Shown piece after piece: positions 36,879 to 45,417 of a DNA stretch of 64,000 nt. Below the pieces are notes generated by a model. That model did not search any database. It had not been told where the DNA came from and saw only the letters and a program-made list of their open reading frames with translations. The DNA is from an uncultured Roseburia sp. (lineage in GTDB: Bacteria; Bacillota; Clostridia; Lachnospirales; Lachnospiraceae). Each line of letters opens with the position of its first letter. Position 1 is the stretch's first letter. The position numbers were made by a program, and so were the translations under genes. The stretch covers positions 1-64,000 of the forward strand of contig CAKQXQ010000009.1 in the NCBI GenBank assembly GCA_934292805.1, written 5' to 3'.

Positions 36879-37745
36879 CTAAAATACAATTCCAAACATC
36901 TCGATCACAACACCCCAGAACACGCCAAATCCATAAAGTGCTGCCACGATCCCCGCATTCTGCTTCCAATTGCGGTTCAATTTATACAATACCAAAAGTC
37001 CGACTCCGGCATTGACAAGCAGACCTGACATCATAGCTCCGGCTCCTATCACCCCGCTTAAATAAAGCTCTGTGATCACAACAGAAGACGCACAGTTTGG
37101 AATCAGACCAACAAGTGCTGCGATCATCTCTCCTGCCACCGGAATATTTTGAAATACAACTGCAAGCTTGTCTTCGCCGATCACTTCAATGATAAGTGTA
37201 AGAATAAATGTAATGATCAGAATATAGAAAAAAATCTTTAACGTATGCCTGATCGCAGATTTTAAAACACCATCCTCACAGCTGCAATGTTCTTCTTCAC
37301 ATACTACATGGATATCCATGTCTTTTTCTTTCTTCTTGAACAGGTTTACATACACAAATTCTGCAATAAATCCGGAAAGGATTGCGATCACTGCCTTTGT
37401 CGCCAGGATTTTGATCACTGTTGATGCCGGAACTGCAGCAGAAATAAAGATTGGAAGCATTTCATCCGATGTGGACAAAAAAACAGCCAGCAGTGTTCCT
37501 ACTGTGATCACTCTTCCCGCATACAGGCTGGATGCTGCAGCTGAAATTCCGCACTGTGGAAGGATTCCAAGCAGTCCGCCCCATAAAGGACCTACTTTTC
37601 CTGCATTTTTGATCCTGCTTTGAACTTTTCCGCCTGTTGTGTGTTCCAGGGCTTCCATCAATAAATATGTTAAAAACAAAAACGGAAGTAATTTTATATT
37701 ATCTTCAATTGTGTGTATAAAAGTGTGTTCTAATATATGCATCAT
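36879..37745 (-). CDS. Putative manganese/arsenic efflux membrane protein
   Basis: A 288-residue integral membrane protein with about eight hydrophobic helices in two related halves. Each half opens with a Pro-x-Cys motif (GILPQCGISAAASSLYAGR; GLIPNCASSVVITELYLSG). The first half also has LSTSDEMLPI, a mark of the family annotated as putative manganese transporter or arsenic efflux protein. A His/Cys-rich loop (HVVCEEEHCSC) in the centre could bind metal. The promoter region has a duplicated TTGCAAATGC box, so metal-dependent repression is plausible. Substrate is not proven. Confidence 0.75.
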   Translation of the reverse strand: MMHILEHTFIHTIEDNIKLLPFLFLTYLLMEALEHTTGGKVQSRIKNAGKVGPLWGGLLGILPQCGISAAASSLYAGRVITVGTLLAVFLSTSDEMLPIFISAAVPASTVIKILATKAVIAILSGFIAEFVYVNLFKKKEKDMDIHVVCEEEHCSCEDGVLKSAIRHTLKIFFYILIITFILTLIIEVIGEDKLAVVFQNIPVAGEMIAALVGLIPNCASSVVITELYLSGVIGAGAMMSGLLVNAGVGLLVLYKLNRNWKQNAGIVAALYGFGVFWGVVIEMFGIVF

Positions 37746-37777
37746 AATCTCGGTCCTCTTCTATTTACAAGTTACGC

Positions 37778-37857
37778 GCATTTGCAATCTGTATGCATTT
37801 GCAAATTGTTTGCGTTTTGTCACTCGATTATTATACACATTCTCACACAGATGTCAA
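37778..37857 (-). promoter_or_regulatory. Metal-exporter promoter with two TTGCAAATGC boxes
   Basis: Minus strand TTGACA (37852-37857) and TATAAT (37830-37835), spacer 16. Downstream of the start the 10-mer TTGCAAATGC occurs at 37795-37804 and 37778-37787, 17 bp apart, on one face-and-a-half of the helix. These are operator candidates. Confidence 0.6.
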
Positions 37858-37907
37858 GTAAAAATATTTATAATATATTTCGCAAAATATTTATAACCAG
37901 CCTGGCT

Positions 37908-38261
37908 TTATGACATACTTCGTTTTTCTCTTCCAAGCTCCAACAAAAGCATAAGCACTGTCCAGCTGCGATTGGTCGGTGTCAGAATCGCTTTGTAATC
38001 TACCGAAAGCTTTATCTGACGGAATTGGAATAACAGCCTGTCCATATGCTTTTCACTTACATCACAGAAGACGAGAAGGCTTTCCTCTGGTGCATTGCCC
38101 TCGAACGGTGCCATAAGAACAGATTTCTTTCCTTCTGCAAGATCACCGATGCTCTGTTTTAAATCTGCAGGGAGAATCTCTTCTACACGGATTTTCATTG
38201 CTTCTGCTGCTTTCTTCACCTTCCAGTCATCTTTTACATGATAAATTAAAATTTTCTCCAT
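37908..38261 (-). CDS. DUF3783 domain protein
   Basis: 117 residues, soluble, with a short beta-alpha start (KILIYHVKDDWKVKKAAEAM) and the conserved C-terminal KAILTPTNRSWTVLMLLLEL, the DUF3783 mark. Function unknown. Good AAGGAAGAG site. It lies between ldh and the metal exporter gene in the same direction, with a promoter between it and the exporter. Confidence 0.82.
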   Translation of the reverse strand: MEKILIYHVKDDWKVKKAAEAMKIRVEEILPADLKQSIGDLAEGKKSVLMAPFEGNAPEESLLVFCDVSEKHMDRLLFQFRQIKLSVDYKAILTPTNRSWTVLMLLLELGREKRSMS

Positions 38262-38281
38262 TTTTCTCTTCCTTATAAATT

Positions 38282-38331
38282 CAGGGACAAAAGATCCGGT
38301 CCATTCCGAATGTCTTCTGTCCCTGTTTTTT
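38282..38331. repeat. GGGAC-type imperfect palindrome
   Basis: CAGGGACAAAAGA (38282-38294) and TCTTCTGTCCCTG (38313-38325) form a 12 of 13 bp stem followed by TTTTTT on the plus strand. In the minus direction of ldh the T run is missing, so it is a poor terminator for that gene. It resembles REP-like intergenic elements. Confidence 0.6.
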
Positions 38332-38354
38332 GATTTAATTATGCTTTATCATCT

Positions 38355-39311
38355 TTAAAGTACTTCATCAAGAATCTTTTTCAGTGTTTTTGCTGATTCC
38401 TGCAGTTTTTGTGTTTCTTCCTCATCCAGGGAAATCGGAATCTGCGTCTCAACACCATTGGCACCGACAATAGCCGGCATACTTAATGCCACATCAGAAA
38501 TCCCGAATTCTCCATGCATCACATTCGTAACCGGAAGAACGGATTTTTCATCACGGATGATCGCCTCGCAGATCCTTCTTACTGCCATTGCAACACCAAA
38601 GTATGTTGCTTTTTTCTTCGCAATAATCTCATATGCACTGTTTTTTACATTCTCTGCGATACGCTCTGTCGCCTCATCATGATTGAAATGTCCACGCATC
38701 TCACAGAAATTATTAAGCGGTACACCGGAAACTGTTGCACTGCTCCATGCAGCAAGCTCGCTGTCTCCATGTTCTCCGATAATAAACGCATGAACGCCTC
38801 TGCTGTCCACATTCAGATGTTCCCCAAGATTGTATTTTAATCTTGCTGTATCGAGTACAGTTCCGGAACCAAGTACACGGTTCTCAGGAAATCCGGAAAG
38901 CTTTAATGCTGTGTATGTGAGGATATCTACAGGGTTCGATACGATCAGTAAAATCCCTCCGCAGTTTCTTTTTGCGATCTCCGGTATAATCGATTTAAAG
39001 ATACCGACATTTTTAGATACAAGATCAAGCCTTGTTTCATCCGGCTTTTGATTTGCTCCGGCTGTCACGATAATAATTGCTGCATCTGTAATATCATCAT
39101 AGTCTCCGGCATATATTTTCATCGGTCTTACGAATGGCAGCCCGTGACTGATATCCAGTGCTTCTCCCTCTGCACGGTTTTTATCTGCATCGATGAGTAC
39201 CATCTCGGAAAACAGTCCGCTCTCCATTAATGCAAAGGCTGTTGCTGAACCAACAAAACCACAACCGATCATCGCCACTTTTCTCTGATTTACCATTATT
39301 TCACTCATCAT
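38355..39311 (-). CDS. ldh: L-lactate dehydrogenase
   Basis: 318 residues. The Rossmann motif is GCGFVGSATA; GANQKPDETRLDL carries Gln at the specificity position, which marks lactate rather than malate dehydrogenase; the catalytic His is in HAFIIGEHGDSE, with the partner Asp/Arg segment DTARLKYNL. It regenerates NAD+ from pyruvate in fermentation. AGAGGAAATGA precedes the first ATG. It is followed by the palindrome at 38282-38331. Confidence 0.95.
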   Translation of the reverse strand: MMSEIMVNQRKVAMIGCGFVGSATAFALMESGLFSEMVLIDADKNRAEGEALDISHGLPFVRPMKIYAGDYDDITDAAIIIVTAGANQKPDETRLDLVSKNVGIFKSIIPEIAKRNCGGILLIVSNPVDILTYTALKLSGFPENRVLGSGTVLDTARLKYNLGEHLNVDSRGVHAFIIGEHGDSELAAWSSATVSGVPLNNFCEMRGHFNHDEATERIAENVKNSAYEIIAKKKATYFGVAMAVRRICEAIIRDEKSVLPVTNVMHGEFGISDVALSMPAIVGANGVETQIPISLDEEETQKLQESAKTLKKILDEVL

Positions 39312-39389
39312 TCATTTCCTCTCTTTCTCTTGCTGTCATTAGCCTCCCCAATACAAAAAGTTTCCATACAACAGATTTCCTCTGATTTG

Positions 39390-40352
39390 TCAGATTCCCT
39401 TCTCTTTCAGGAAATCTACCCAGATGTTGTATTTGGATCCATAGAGATGCACCTCATCAAAAGTCAGGTCACTTCTCAAATTGCCTTCTTCATCACATAC
39501 TACATCATTTACATCGATATAGAAAATATCCCTGTTATCCGCAAGCTGTGCGATCCGTTCATTTCTCTGTTCAATTCCCGTATTATTAAAGATTGGATCT
39601 TTATCATTTTTTTCCCTGGATACTTTCATGATCCCCTGTACAAAAATGACTGCGTCCGGCTGTAACTGACGGAATTTTTCCACGGATTCCTCATACGCTG
39701 TCATAAATCCATCCAGCGTTCCGCGACCCATTTCATTGATCCCGATCTGGAAATAAATCTTTCCATATTGTCTTGCCTTAAGGGCATCCTCTAATGTAAC
39801 CTTTTCCCCATCCACTTCACAGAACTTCTCCGTCCAGAGATTGTAAACATTCATTCCTACCGTAGCATAAAATGTTGCATCATCAAGTCCGCCATAATCG
39901 TGCAGACCGACTGTCCTTGAATCTCCGATAAAAACTGCATCCTGGAAATAGCTGTCATCTACAGTGTGGAATGTCCGTACCTCCTCTGTTTCTGTCTCCA
40001 GTATACTCTCTGTGCCATTCACACTTTCTGTTCCTGTTTCATTCCCGGCTGTCTCTGTGGCTTCGGTTCCGGCAATTTCGGTATTGGGAACTTCTGTTCC
40101 AATCATACCATCATTCTTCTTTCGTTCTTCTGCAAGCTTTTCCCATTTGTCCCAGATAGATTCTCTCTCGCTGCTCCACGGATAGATGCCATCATGGATT
40201 CCCTGCAGCACAAGTACAAAGTATGGTGTTTTTCTTACATCGATCGTATATTGTCTGTAAATCGTATCTTTTCCAAGATAACCCATCACAGATAGTACGA
40301 TCCAGCTTATCAAAATCAGAATCGTTATCCTGCAATATCTGATTTTTTTCAT
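39390..40352 (-). CDS. SGNH/GDSL-type hydrolase, membrane anchored
   Basis: 320 residues with an N-terminal membrane anchor (ITILILISWIVLSVMGYLG), a Thr/Glu-rich linker (about 85-125) and a C-terminal SGNH domain: block I FIGDSRTVGL, block III GINEMGRG, and block V DEVHLYGSKYN. Orientation places the catalytic domain outside the cell. It follows the MBOAT gene by 17 bases, so it probably finishes acyl transfer to an extracellular polymer. A TTG three codons upstream is in frame but the ATG has better spacing. Confidence 0.85.
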   Translation of the reverse strand: MKKIRYCRITILILISWIVLSVMGYLGKDTIYRQYTIDVRKTPYFVLVLQGIHDGIYPWSSERESIWDKWEKLAEERKKNDGMIGTEVPNTEIAGTEATETAGNETGTESVNGTESILETETEEVRTFHTVDDSYFQDAVFIGDSRTVGLHDYGGLDDATFYATVGMNVYNLWTEKFCEVDGEKVTLEDALKARQYGKIYFQIGINEMGRGTLDGFMTAYEESVEKFRQLQPDAVIFVQGIMKVSREKNDKDPIFNNTGIEQRNERIAQLADNRDIFYIDVNDVVCDEEGNLRSDLTFDEVHLYGSKYNIWVDFLKEKGI

Positions 40353-40369
40353 TCCTATCAAGTTCCTTT

Positions 40370-41722
40370 CTAAAAGTTAAAATATAAAAAAGGATTGTTT
40401 TCTGAAATGGCAAGGTAATACATGCTAAGTGCAAATATCGCTGCCACAACCGCTGTTCCGAGAATATTTTTCCTGATCAGCGTATATATTTTTGCAGGAA
40501 GCGGTGTTGCAAACAGAACTCCCAGTAACAGTAACTTCCAGTAATCATTCATATATTTCACAAAATCCACCGGATTTACAGTCTGCTTCGAAGCAGCGAA
40601 GAATGGAAACATCCTGCTTAAATATACCCCCAGCTGTCCCACATCTGTGATCGTAAATGCCATCCATGTAACCGGTACTAATACGATCACATACAAATGA
40701 GAAAGTATCCTGCTTCTTTCCAGATAACGCAGTAAAAACAGCTTCTCCAATAAAAGGAGGGATAAAAGCATGCCACCCCAGATCAGGAAATTATAACCTG
40801 CTCCATGCCAGAGTGCTGTCAGTGACCAGACTACAAACAGATTGAATAAAGTTCTTCCTTTTCCTTTCCGGTTACCTCCAAGCGGAATATAAACATAATC
40901 GCGGAACCATCTTCCGAGTGTGATATGCCACCGGCGCCAGAATTCTGTTACAGATTTTGAAATATACGGAAAACGGAAGTTCACAGGGATCGTAAATCCA
41001 AGCATCTTGCCAAGTCCGATTGCCATCATAGAGTAACCTGCAAAGTCAAAATACAGTTCCATGGAATATGCGATCGCTCCAAGCCAGGCTAATGGTGTGG
41101 AAATACTTTCGAATCCGACTGCCCTGATATTATTCCATAACAGACCGATGCGGTCAGCAAGGATCACCTTGGATGCCAGACCAAGGATCAGTATCCTTAC
41201 TCCCTGTTCTAAGTCGCGGACAGTGATCGTTCTCTTTTTCAGGCTTGCACTCACTTCCTCATAATTCACGATCGGTCCTGCGATCAGCTGTGGAAACATC
41301 GTCAGATACGTTCCGAGATTAATAACTGACTTTTCTGCCGGAACCCTGCCTCGATACACATCGATCACATATGCTGAGATCTGGAATGTATAAAAACTGA
41401 TTCCCAATGGCAGCGATCCTGCAAGCCCACTGTATTTAAAGAAAAACAGCATTCCAAAATCATAGAATAAAGCCAGGCACAGCAGAAACGCCTGCCTTTT
41501 TCCTCGCCCTTCCTGTGCATCCGGATACATAAGCCTGCCGATCACATAATTTACAAGCACAGACATAAGAAGCAGAACCACATGCTCTGCCTCACCATAT
41601 ACGTAAAATACGATACTTCCTGCAAATAATACATGGTTACGCCATCTTGCAGGACAGATAAAATATATCACTAAAAAAACTGGTAAAAACCGAAATAAGA
41701 ACTCAAAACTGCTGAATACCAT
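40370..41722 (-). CDS. MBOAT family O-acyltransferase (AlgI/DltB-like)
   Basis: 450-residue polytopic protein with about 11 helices. The MBOAT core is clear: PQLIAGPIVNYEEV, FWRRWHITLGRWFRDYVYIPLG and WHGAGYNFLIWG, the last with the catalytic His. AlgI-like proteins bring acetyl groups across the membrane for O-acetylation of exopolymers; partners are SGNH proteins such as the one encoded next. The acceptor polymer is unknown. No Dlt genes are near, so D-alanylation is unlikely. Confidence 0.92.
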   Translation of the reverse strand: MVFSSFEFLFRFLPVFLVIYFICPARWRNHVLFAGSIVFYVYGEAEHVVLLLMSVLVNYVIGRLMYPDAQEGRGKRQAFLLCLALFYDFGMLFFFKYSGLAGSLPLGISFYTFQISAYVIDVYRGRVPAEKSVINLGTYLTMFPQLIAGPIVNYEEVSASLKKRTITVRDLEQGVRILILGLASKVILADRIGLLWNNIRAVGFESISTPLAWLGAIAYSMELYFDFAGYSMMAIGLGKMLGFTIPVNFRFPYISKSVTEFWRRWHITLGRWFRDYVYIPLGGNRKGKGRTLFNLFVVWSLTALWHGAGYNFLIWGGMLLSLLLLEKLFLLRYLERSRILSHLYVIVLVPVTWMAFTITDVGQLGVYLSRMFPFFAASKQTVNPVDFVKYMNDYWKLLLLGVLFATPLPAKIYTLIRKNILGTAVVAAIFALSMYYLAISENNPFLYFNF

Positions 41723-41883
41723 AATACATCATTCTCTCATCCCAAATCTAACATCTATTGTATTCCTGTATACAATCACCCTAAGGCAGTACCTATTATA
41801 GATGAAAAGAAAACGGGTTTCCATACTATTTTCAAAATGTATCAAAAATGTCATAAACCCTTCTTTTTGTAATGATTCTGTAA

Positions 41884-43191
41884 CTATTTTTCTGCCCCTG
41901 GATCATTGCTTTTCTTATATTCACGCAACAGCTGTTCTATTTCCCCAATAAAATAGAGTGATCCGAAAACAACTGTTTTTTCTTCTGTCAAAATGGAAAA
42001 ATCAGGCAGTGCTTCCTTTATATCCGAAAGTACTCCTGCATCCACACCATGCTTTCTGATGCATTCCGCAAGCTGCTTTGCCTGAAGTGCTCTCTCGCTC
42101 TCGACCGTCACAGTTTTAAAGTCAAGGGCTAACGGCAGTAATTCCTCGATCATTGTTTCATAGTCTTTGTCTGCCATAACTCCCATGATAAAGTGAAATT
42201 TTTCTCCGGGATATAGTGTCATAAGACTGTTCTTCAAAGCATCTACACCATTTCCATTGTGTGCTCCGTCCAGAAGATAAAATGGATTCTCGCAGACTAA
42301 CTGCATACGTCCCATCCATTCTGTCCTGTCAATTCCATTCTTTATCGCACGTAATATCTCCTGCTGCGGCATTTCCTGCATCTTCAGGAAATAATCTGCG
42401 GCGTACACAGCCGCTGCGGCGTTCTCATATTGGTGTACACCAAGCATGCGCATTGTAAATTCCCCATAATGATCCAGAGAGAAATGCTGTTTTTTTCCGA
42501 CAGGAGGTAATATGTGGATCTGATCCCAGTCAATGATCTTTACATCCTTGATCTCTTTCTGACAAGCCACATCACACAGCACATCCAATGCTTCTTTTTC
42601 CTGGCTTTCCATCACAAGCTTTGTTCCTTTTTTCAGAATACCCGCCTTTTCTCCTGCAATCTGCGACAGCGTATTTCCAAGGATTGCCATATGATCAAAT
42701 CCGATCTTTGCGATCACTGTAACATCCGGAATTCCACATGCATTCGTAGAATCATATTTTCCACCAAGCCCTGTCTCTAAGACTACAACATCACATTGCT
42801 TCTCATTATAATAAAGCAGTGCCATTGCAAGACAGTAATCAAACATTGTCGGATAAACACCAAAATCAATGGACAGCAGCTCGTTTCCAATTCTTTCTAC
42901 ATCCTCTTGCGATATCATCTCGCCATTTATCTGGATCCGCTCCCTGAAATCTACAAGATGCGGTGAAGTAAACATCCCCACTTTTAATCCTGCCTGTTCA
43001 AAAATTGAGTGCAAAAAAGCAGAGACACTCCCTTTGCCGTTTGTCCCTGCTATATGCACGATTTTTAAATCCTTCTCAGGATGGCCGAGTATTTCTAACA
43101 TACGCTCAGAAATCTCGACTCCTTTCAAATTTCCAAATCTTCTTTTGTTTTCAATTGTATTTACGACTTCTTTATAATTTAATTTCTGCAT
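41884..43191 (-). CDS. folC: Folylpolyglutamate synthase / dihydrofolate synthase
   Basis: FolC adds glutamate residues to folates and may also join glutamate to dihydropteroate. The 435-residue Mur-ligase-type protein has the family start MQKLNYKEVVNTIENKRRFG, P loop GTNGKGSV, the second motif FTSPHLVDFRERIQING, and DGAHNGNGVDAL in the C-terminal domain. It starts five bases after the degV stop, whose end supplies the ribosome site. No folP neighbour is seen. Confidence 0.93.
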   Translation of the reverse strand: MQKLNYKEVVNTIENKRRFGNLKGVEISERMLEILGHPEKDLKIVHIAGTNGKGSVSAFLHSIFEQAGLKVGMFTSPHLVDFRERIQINGEMISQEDVERIGNELLSIDFGVYPTMFDYCLAMALLYYNEKQCDVVVLETGLGGKYDSTNACGIPDVTVIAKIGFDHMAILGNTLSQIAGEKAGILKKGTKLVMESQEKEALDVLCDVACQKEIKDVKIIDWDQIHILPPVGKKQHFSLDHYGEFTMRMLGVHQYENAAAAVYAADYFLKMQEMPQQEILRAIKNGIDRTEWMGRMQLVCENPFYLLDGAHNGNGVDALKNSLMTLYPGEKFHFIMGVMADKDYETMIEELLPLALDFKTVTVESERALQAKQLAECIRKHGVDAGVLSDIKEALPDFSILTEEKTVVFGSLYFIGEIEQLLREYKKSNDPGAEK

Positions 43192-43196
43192 CCTGA

Positions 43197-44039
43197 CTAT
43201 ACTGCCATGATCACTCCACCATCGTTCGCATACATGCTGCTGACACCCGCGGTATCTAAAATGATGATTTTTTTGAACTTTGCAATCTGTTCAATCTTTT
43301 CCTTCACTGCTTTTGCACGTTCCGGACAATTGCAGTGGGAGATTGCAAGAATACGGTTCTCGCAGTCCTTTGTGCGCGATACCATTGCCTTAATCATCTT
43401 TTCCAGTGCCTTATTCATTCCCCGCGCCTGATCGAGCTGGCAGATTAAGCCCTCCTTTGTCGAGCCCATAACCGGCTTAATATTTAATGTGTTGGCGATA
43501 AACGCCTTAAGATTGGAAAGTCTTCCATTCTTTCTTAAAGTCTCTAAAGTCTCTAAAACAAAATAGGTATTCATAGAGGAAATATAAGCCTCTACTTTCT
43601 CTACTACTTCTTCAAATGAGCAGCCTGCCTCTTCATATTCCTGAATCTTCATTCCGATAATTGTCTCACCGATAGAAGCAGATTTTGAATTGAATACATG
43701 GATTTTTTTCCCATCCTTATATTCTTCTTCGTACAGGTTCTTTCCAAGAACAGCACTATTATAGGATCCACTGAGTTCACCTGACAATGTTACCGCATAG
43801 ACATGGGAAGCTTCCCCTTTATATGCCGCCATATATTGCTCCGGTGAAGGGCAGGAAGATTTCGGTCCCTTTGTGCTCTCTTTTACTCTTCTTAAAAAGT
43901 CATGCTGATCAAATGTCTCATCGTCCACGATACGTGTACCCTCAACCAAAAGTTCCAGGGACACTGTTTCGAAAAATCCGCTCTTTTTCTGCTCTTCTGT
44001 CAGTTCTCCACAACTGTCGATAATTATTTTATACATCAT
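43197..44039 (-). CDS. DegV family fatty-acid-binding protein
   Basis: 280 residues of the DegV/FakB fold, which binds one fatty acid and, with FakA, presents it for phosphorylation. Marks are IIDSCGELTEE at the start, SCPSPEQYMAAYK, TLSGELSGSYNSAVLG and ETLRKNGRLS. There is no fakA in the window. CGGAGGGT stands ahead of the ATG. A perfect 7+3+7 palindrome sits in its upstream region. Confidence 0.92.
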   Translation of the reverse strand: MMYKIIIDSCGELTEEQKKSGFFETVSLELLVEGTRIVDDETFDQHDFLRRVKESTKGPKSSCPSPEQYMAAYKGEASHVYAVTLSGELSGSYNSAVLGKNLYEEEYKDGKKIHVFNSKSASIGETIIGMKIQEYEEAGCSFEEVVEKVEAYISSMNTYFVLETLETLRKNGRLSNLKAFIANTLNIKPVMGSTKEGLICQLDQARGMNKALEKMIKAMVSRTKDCENRILAISHCNCPERAKAVKEKIEQIAKFKKIIILDTAGVSSMYANDGGVIMAV

Positions 44040-44104
44040 ACCCTCCGTTTACCAGTTATTATGGTTTCATATATTTTAAAAATAAGTTTTCATTTCTTTT
44101 ATAT

Positions 44105-44121
44105 GTAGTATTGCATACTAC
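44105..44121. promoter_or_regulatory. Palindrome upstream of degV
   Basis: GTAGTAT-TGC-ATACTAC is a perfect inverted repeat about 65-80 bases before the degV start, near a TATGATAAT-like -10. An operator is possible; the binding protein is unknown. Confidence 0.4.
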
Positions 44122-44202
44122 GTAACATTATCATAAAAACTTTATTTTGTATAGAGGGTATTTTATTTTTCCATAAAATATATAATACCGGCTGTCTGTA
44201 CT

Positions 44203-45417
44203 TTAAAATTTAATCGTAAGAACATTCTGCGTGTCATCTTCAATATAATATAAAGATGTCATTTCCTTGCAATAATCAATGATATGCTGCTCTGTGATAA
44301 AATATCGAAATGCCTCCTCGTACTCCGTCCGGTCTTTGAATTTTATCGAACAGAATTCTGCACCGCCATAATATGCATCTGCAAGGATCTGCCCGGCTGC
44401 CTGCGCATCCCATTGCGGAAGGAACAGATTCTCATGCACATAATAATTATCCTTTACTGCTGTACACACCGGAAGAATGATCTCATCATCCGCATGATGT
44501 GTGACCTCGATTTCTTCTGTTGTAACTGCAAAATAATTATAATTGATATAATTTGAGGAAATTCCTGACTCGCCACTGTAAGTAGCATTCCCCCATGTGG
44601 TATCTATATAATAATATTCCCCATCCAGCCTGACAATATTCCATGCATGGGCAGTATTGTTCGCTTCGCCACTTACGATCGCACAGATAATTCCCAGCTT
44701 TTCCAGAAGGTACTGCGTTGCACACGCATATCCCTGACATACAGTAGCCTTATTTAAGAAAACACTGATTATGTTCTGATTGTCGGATGCCTGTGTATCA
44801 TAGGATATCTCAGATGCCAGATAATCAAATACATACTTCGCTTTCTCATAATCAGATGCATCTGGCATAATTCCATTCAGGATCCCCTTCACTGCGGCAT
44901 CTATCTGTTCCTGCAATGTTTCCTTTTCCTGCTGCTCCATCGTATATTTCGGAGAGAACCGGATACGCACCAGCTCTTCTCCTCTTGTATACTGTGTATA
45001 GGAATACCCACTGATCCAGAACAATCCACCGTGATCTGCCATCACACAATGGTACGCTTTATCAAGTATTTCTTTATCCAGCGTACTGACAACAATATCC
45101 TTTTCATATGAAGTGATCGCATCATAGATTTCATTGTAAACATCTCTCTCATTCTGCGGCAATGTCTGATAGGCATATCTTAAATCCGGCTGCCCATTTT
45201 CCTCTTCCGTATTTGCCCTTGCTGCTTCACTTTCTGAGTTCTCATATATACTCTCTGTCTGTGCTTCTTCCCGTCCAGTCAATAACTCCTGCCCGGACTT
45301 TTGTAGAAGACCGGAAAAAAAATCTTTTTCTGCAGCACATCCGGTAAAAACAGATGCAAACATCAATGTAACACTCAAAATTACAGAAAAAATTCTTTTC
45401 TTCAAATTACGCTCCAT
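44203..45417 (-). CDS. Transglutaminase-like lipoprotein
   Basis: 404 residues. A basic start and hydrophobic stretch end in the lipobox VFTGC, so the protein should be anchored outside. A Glu/Ser-rich linker follows, and residues about 220-300 hold a transglutaminase/protease-like core with the triad visible as Cys in ATVCQGYACATQYLL, His in NTAHAWNIVRLDG and Asp in YYYIDTTWGN. Such domains cut or crosslink peptides or cell wall. It overlaps the M18 peptidase stop by one base, so both are translated together. Confidence 0.86.
   Translation of the reverse strand: MERNLKKRIFSVILSVTLMFASVFTGCAAEKDFFSGLLQKSGQELLTGREEAQTESIYENSESEAARANTEEENGQPDLRYAYQTLPQNERDVYNEIYDAITSYEKDIVVSTLDKEILDKAYHCVMADHGGLFWISGYSYTQYTRGEELVRIRFSPKYTMEQQEKETLQEQIDAAVKGILNGIMPDASDYEKAKYVFDYLASEISYDTQASDNQNIISVFLNKATVCQGYACATQYLLEKLGIICAIVSGEANNTAHAWNIVRLDGEYYYIDTTWGNATYSGESGISSNYINYNYFAVTTEEIEVTHHADDEIILPVCTAVKDNYYVHENLFLPQWDAQAAGQILADAYYGGAEFCSIKFKDRTEYEEAFRYFITEQHIIDYCKEMTSLYYIEDDTQNVLTIKF

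Noticed and set aside
37746..37907. yybP-ykoY manganese riboswitch ahead of the exporter
   Set aside because: The leader is too short and lacks the conserved loop motifs; a protein operator fits better.
38355..39311. Malate dehydrogenase
   Set aside because: The specificity position is Gln in GANQKPDETR, as in lactate dehydrogenase, not Arg.
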